Assembly: GCA_011390885.1 (NCBI GenBank)
Contig: JAABRO010000030.1
Span: forward strand, 1 to 33,857
Source of the DNA: Gemmatimonas sp.
GTDB lineage: Bacteria; Gemmatimonadota; Gemmatimonadetes; Gemmatimonadales; Gemmatimonadaceae
Direction: 5' to 3'
DNA: 33,857 nucleotides
The position numbers and the translations under genes were made by a program. The notes under the pieces are model-generated. The model did no database searches. It saw only the letters and a program-made list of their open reading frames with translations, and was not told the DNA's origin. Shown piece by piece: positions 31,367-33,857 of the stretch. Position 1 is the stretch's first letter. Every line of letters begins with the position of its first letter.

Positions 31367-33857
31367 ATGCTCTCGGGCCCGATGCGCGGCGAGCTCTTCG
31401 GTGCGGAACACCTCAATGAACGAGCGCGCGAGCTCGCGACCGAGCAGCGCGTGGGCCCGTGGCGTGAGCGTCAGCGCACGCCGCTGCTCGCGCGCCTCGC
31501 CGAAACGGCCGACATCCTGCACCGCGCCCACCAGACGCTGACGGCGCATACCGACCGTCGCGCCGACGTGGGGCCGGCCGGTGACTGGCTGCTCGACAAT
31601 CATCATGTGCTGCAGGCGCACATGGATGAGGTCCGGGAGAGCCTGCCACGCGGCTACTATCGTGAGCTGCCGACGCTCGAGCACGGACCGCTCGCCGGCT
31701 ACCCTCGCGTCTATGAGCTCGCGATCACGCTGATCTCGCACACCGAAGGCCGGGTGGACCGCGAGAACGTGAGCAGCTTCCTGACCGCCTTCCAGGAAAT
31801 GGTGCCGCTCACGCTGGGGGAGCTGTGGGCCGTGCCGCTCATGCTGCGGCTCGGCGCCATCGAAAACGTGCGACGCATGGCGAAGCGCACCACGCGACGC
31901 CTGCGCGAGATCGAACGCGCCGATGCCCAGGCGGCGCGCATCGTGCGCGCGGCCACGCTGGGCGGCGGCGCGCTCGAAGCCGAGCTGGCACGCTTCGGCC
32001 TCGTCGAGTCCGCCATGACGGACACGTTCGTGGCGCGCTTCCTGCAACAGTTGCGCATGGAGGGCGGCGATCTGCCGGCGGTGGTGCGCCTGCAGCAGTG
32101 GATCGCCGAGGAGGCGCTGAGCGCCGAGGCCGCGGCGGTGCGCGCCACCGAGCGCCTCGCGCTCACGCAGGTGATGATGGCCAACAGCATCACCAGCCTG
32201 CGCGCCATCGCCAGTATCGACTGGCGCGCGCTGGTGGAGGCGCAGAGTGTGGTGGAGTCGGTGCTGCGCACGGACCCGATGGCGCAGTACGCGCACATGA
32301 CCTTCACCACCCGTGACGCGTACCGGCACGTCGTGGAGCGGCTGGCCAAACGCACCGGGCAGCCGGAGGCACTGGTGGCCCGCGAGGCGATCGCGTGCGC
32401 GCGTGAAGCCGCGCACGACGCGCGCCCCGACGATGCCGGGTTCGACGTGCGCGCGCACGTGGGCTACTGGCTGCTCGACGACGGGCTCGAGTCGCTCGAG
32501 CAGCGACTGGGCTACCGCGTCACGCCGGGTGAGACCGTGCATCGGTGGATCCGGTGCCACCCCACGCGCAGCTACTTTGGCGCCGTGCTGGTTGCCACGG
32601 CCCTCGTGCTGGTCCTCCTCACATGGATGGCCGGGGTCGAGGGCGTCGCGGCCACCGCGCTCGTGCTGCTGCTGGGTGCGCTGCCGGCGAGTGTGGTCGG
32701 CATCGCCATCGTGCACACGCTGGTCACGCAGTGGCTGCCGCCGCGCCTGCTTCCCAGGCTCGACCTGCGCGAGCATGGCGTGTCGCCGGCCTACACCACC
32801 GCCGTCGTGGTGCCCACGCTGCTCCGCGACGTCGCCGATGTGCGCGCGGCGCTCGACAACCTCGAGGTGCAGTTCCTCGCCAATCGTGAGCCGAACCTGC
32901 ACTTCGCGCTGTTGAGCGACTTCACTGACGCGGCCACGGAGCGGGTGGACGGCGACGATGCGATTCTCGTCGCGGCCACGGAGGGCGTGCACGCGCTGAA
33001 CGCGCGCTACGCGCCGCAGCGACGCGACGCCTTCCATCTCTTCCACCGCCCGCGCCGCTGGAATCCGCGCGAAGGCACCTGGATGGGCTGGGAGCGCAAG
33101 CGCGGCAAGCTCGGCGAGTTCAATCGCTTCGTGCTCGAGGGCGTGCGCGACGGCTTCTGCACCATCGAGGGCGAGAGCGACGCCCTGCGGGCGGTTCGCT
33201 ACGTGATCACGCTCGACGCGGACACGCAACTCCCCCCCGATGCGGCCCCCATGCTCGTGGGGGCGCTGGCCCATCCGCTCAACCGCGCCGTCTACGACGA
33301 GCGCGCCGGTCAGGTGGTGCGCGGGCACGGCATCCTGCAGCCTCGGGTGGGCGTTGCACTCCCGAGTGCGCGCCGGTCGCGTTTCGCGTCGATCCACGCC
33401 GGTCCTCCGGGTGTGGACCCGTACACGAACGCGGTCTCCGATGTGTACCAGGACCTCTTCGGGCAGGGCAGCTTCACCGGCAAGGGCGTGTACGATGTGG
33501 CGCTGTTCGAGCGGGCCACGCACGAACGCTTTCCCGAGAACACGCTGCTCTCGCACGACCTGATCGAAGGCAACTTCGCGCGCGCCGGGCTCGCCACCGA
33601 TGTGATGGTCTATGACGACTACCCGGCGCGCTACCTCACCTACGCCCGTCGGCGTCACCGCTGGCTGCGTGGCGACTGGCAGCTGCTCCCCTGGCTCGGC
33701 CGCATCGTGCCCGGCCCCGATGGGCCGGAGCGGAACCGGCTCTCGCTGCTCTCGCGGTGGAAGCTGCTCGACAACCTGCGCCGCAGCCTCGTGGAGCCGT
33801 CGCAGCTGCTCTTCCTGCTGCTCGGCTGGGTGCTCGCGCCCGTCTCCGCGATGCGGT
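31367..33857 (+). CDS. Cyclic beta-glucan synthase-like protein (NdvB/Cgs type), N-terminal part only
   Basis: The frame opens at an ATG (31367) and runs off the right edge after about 830 residues; full-length relatives have about 2800. RGELFGAEHLNERARELA near the start matches the N-terminal signature of this family. Two hydrophobic helices (SYFGAVLVATALVLVLLTW and the following VAATALVLLLGALPASVVGI) precede the glycosyltransferase domain, which has AYTTAVVVPTLLRDV, the catalytic LDADTQLP (Asp617, Asp619), SHDLIEG (Asp731) and RRHRWLRGDWQ. A further helix begins at the edge. Family members make cyclic beta-1,2-glucan at the inner membrane and export it to the periplasm; the GH94-like part that sets ring size would lie outside. 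GGGAGG sits only 2 bases before the ATG, so the next ATG (31382) is a plausible start. Confidence 0.85.
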   Translation, partial: MLSGPMRGELFGAEHLNERARELATEQRVGPWRERQRTPLLARLAETADILHRAHQTLTAHTDRRADVGPAGDWLLDNHHVLQAHMDEVRESLPRGYYRELPTLEHGPLAGYPRVYELAITLISHTEGRVDRENVSSFLTAFQEMVPLTLGELWAVPLMLRLGAIENVRRMAKRTTRRLREIERADAQAARIVRAATLGGGALEAELARFGLVESAMTDTFVARFLQQLRMEGGDLPAVVRLQQWIAEEALSAEAAAVRATERLALTQVMMANSITSLRAIASIDWRALVEAQSVVESVLRTDPMAQYAHMTFTTRDAYRHVVERLAKRTGQPEALVAREAIACAREAAHDARPDDAGFDVRAHVGYWLLDDGLESLEQRLGYRVTPGETVHRWIRCHPTRSYFGAVLVATALVLVLLTWMAGVEGVAATALVLLLGALPASVVGIAIVHTLVTQWLPPRLLPRLDLREHGVSPAYTTAVVVPTLLRDVADVRAALDNLEVQFLANREPNLHFALLSDFTDAATERVDGDDAILVAATEGVHALNARYAPQRRDAFHLFHRPRRWNPREGTWMGWERKRGKLGEFNRFVLEGVRDGFCTIEGESDALRAVRYVITLDADTQLPPDAAPMLVGALAHPLNRAVYDERAGQVVRGHGILQPRVGVALPSARRSRFASIHAGPPGVDPYTNAVSDVYQDLFGQGSFTGKGVYDVALFERATHERFPENTLLSHDLIEGNFARAGLATDVMVYDDYPARYLTYARRRHRWLRGDWQLLPWLGRIVPGPDGPERNRLSLLSRWKLLDNLRRSLVEPSQLLFLLLGWVLAPVSAMR

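Overview
The window is about 34 kb of very GC-rich, densely packed bacterial chromosome. It shows no rRNA, tRNA, insertion sequence, prophage or CRISPR array. Gram-negative cell-envelope functions (a lipoprotein with an outer-membrane-type partner, an MCE/MlaE lipid-transport pair, a cyclic-glucan-synthase-like enzyme), RecBCD, short 4-base gene overlaps and many GTG starts point to a diderm with extreme GC. Gemmatimonadota fits best, but that is an inference from general character and not a phylogenetic result.

Layout. 1-2122 (minus): a secreted beta-barrel-like protein running off the left edge, coupled to a CsgG/FlgO-like lipoprotein. 2402-3334 (plus): a lactate/malate dehydrogenase family enzyme with an unusual specificity residue. 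3387-4979 (minus): a duplicated histidine-rich small protein and a TetA-like MFS transporter. 5093-14054 (plus): a complete recC-recB-recD operon with 4-base overlaps, followed by an unknown acidic protein, a DnaQ-like exonuclease and a voltage-gated K+ channel, closely packed to 16531. 16549-18776 (minus): a two-component pair in which a membrane HisKA kinase is joined to a regulator with a LuxR-type output. 18878-19234 (minus): a four-helix membrane protein of the phage_holin_4_2 family. 19272-22086 (plus): a ClsB-like cardiolipin synthase and a double universal stress protein with a C-terminal DUF5335-like domain. 22073-26789 (minus): an apparent operon MgtC/DUF4010 - MlaE permease - MlaD/MCE - PAS hybrid histidine kinase. 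26971-28374 (plus): an NhaC-type antiporter. 28559-31109 (plus): an ArsR-HTH/methyltransferase fusion (SahR-like) and ahcY. 31367 to the right edge (plus): the N-terminal part of a cyclic beta-glucan synthase-like protein.

Themes. One group is DNA repair (RecBCD plus a DEDD exonuclease). A second is envelope and membrane homeostasis (cardiolipin synthase, MCE lipid transport, glucan synthase, holin-like protein, K+ channel, Na+/H+ antiporter, MgtC-like protein). The third is methyl-cycle control, where the SahR-like regulator has a clear promoter/operator and sits directly before its expected target ahcY. No single large novel system is evident. The observations most worth following are the SahR-like operator, the non-canonical LDH/MDH specificity residue, the USP-DUF5335 fusion, the MlaE-MlaD pair without an ATPase but with a sensor kinase, convergent genes that share one terminator hairpin containing both stop codons, and a folded intergenic segment upstream of the SahR-like gene.
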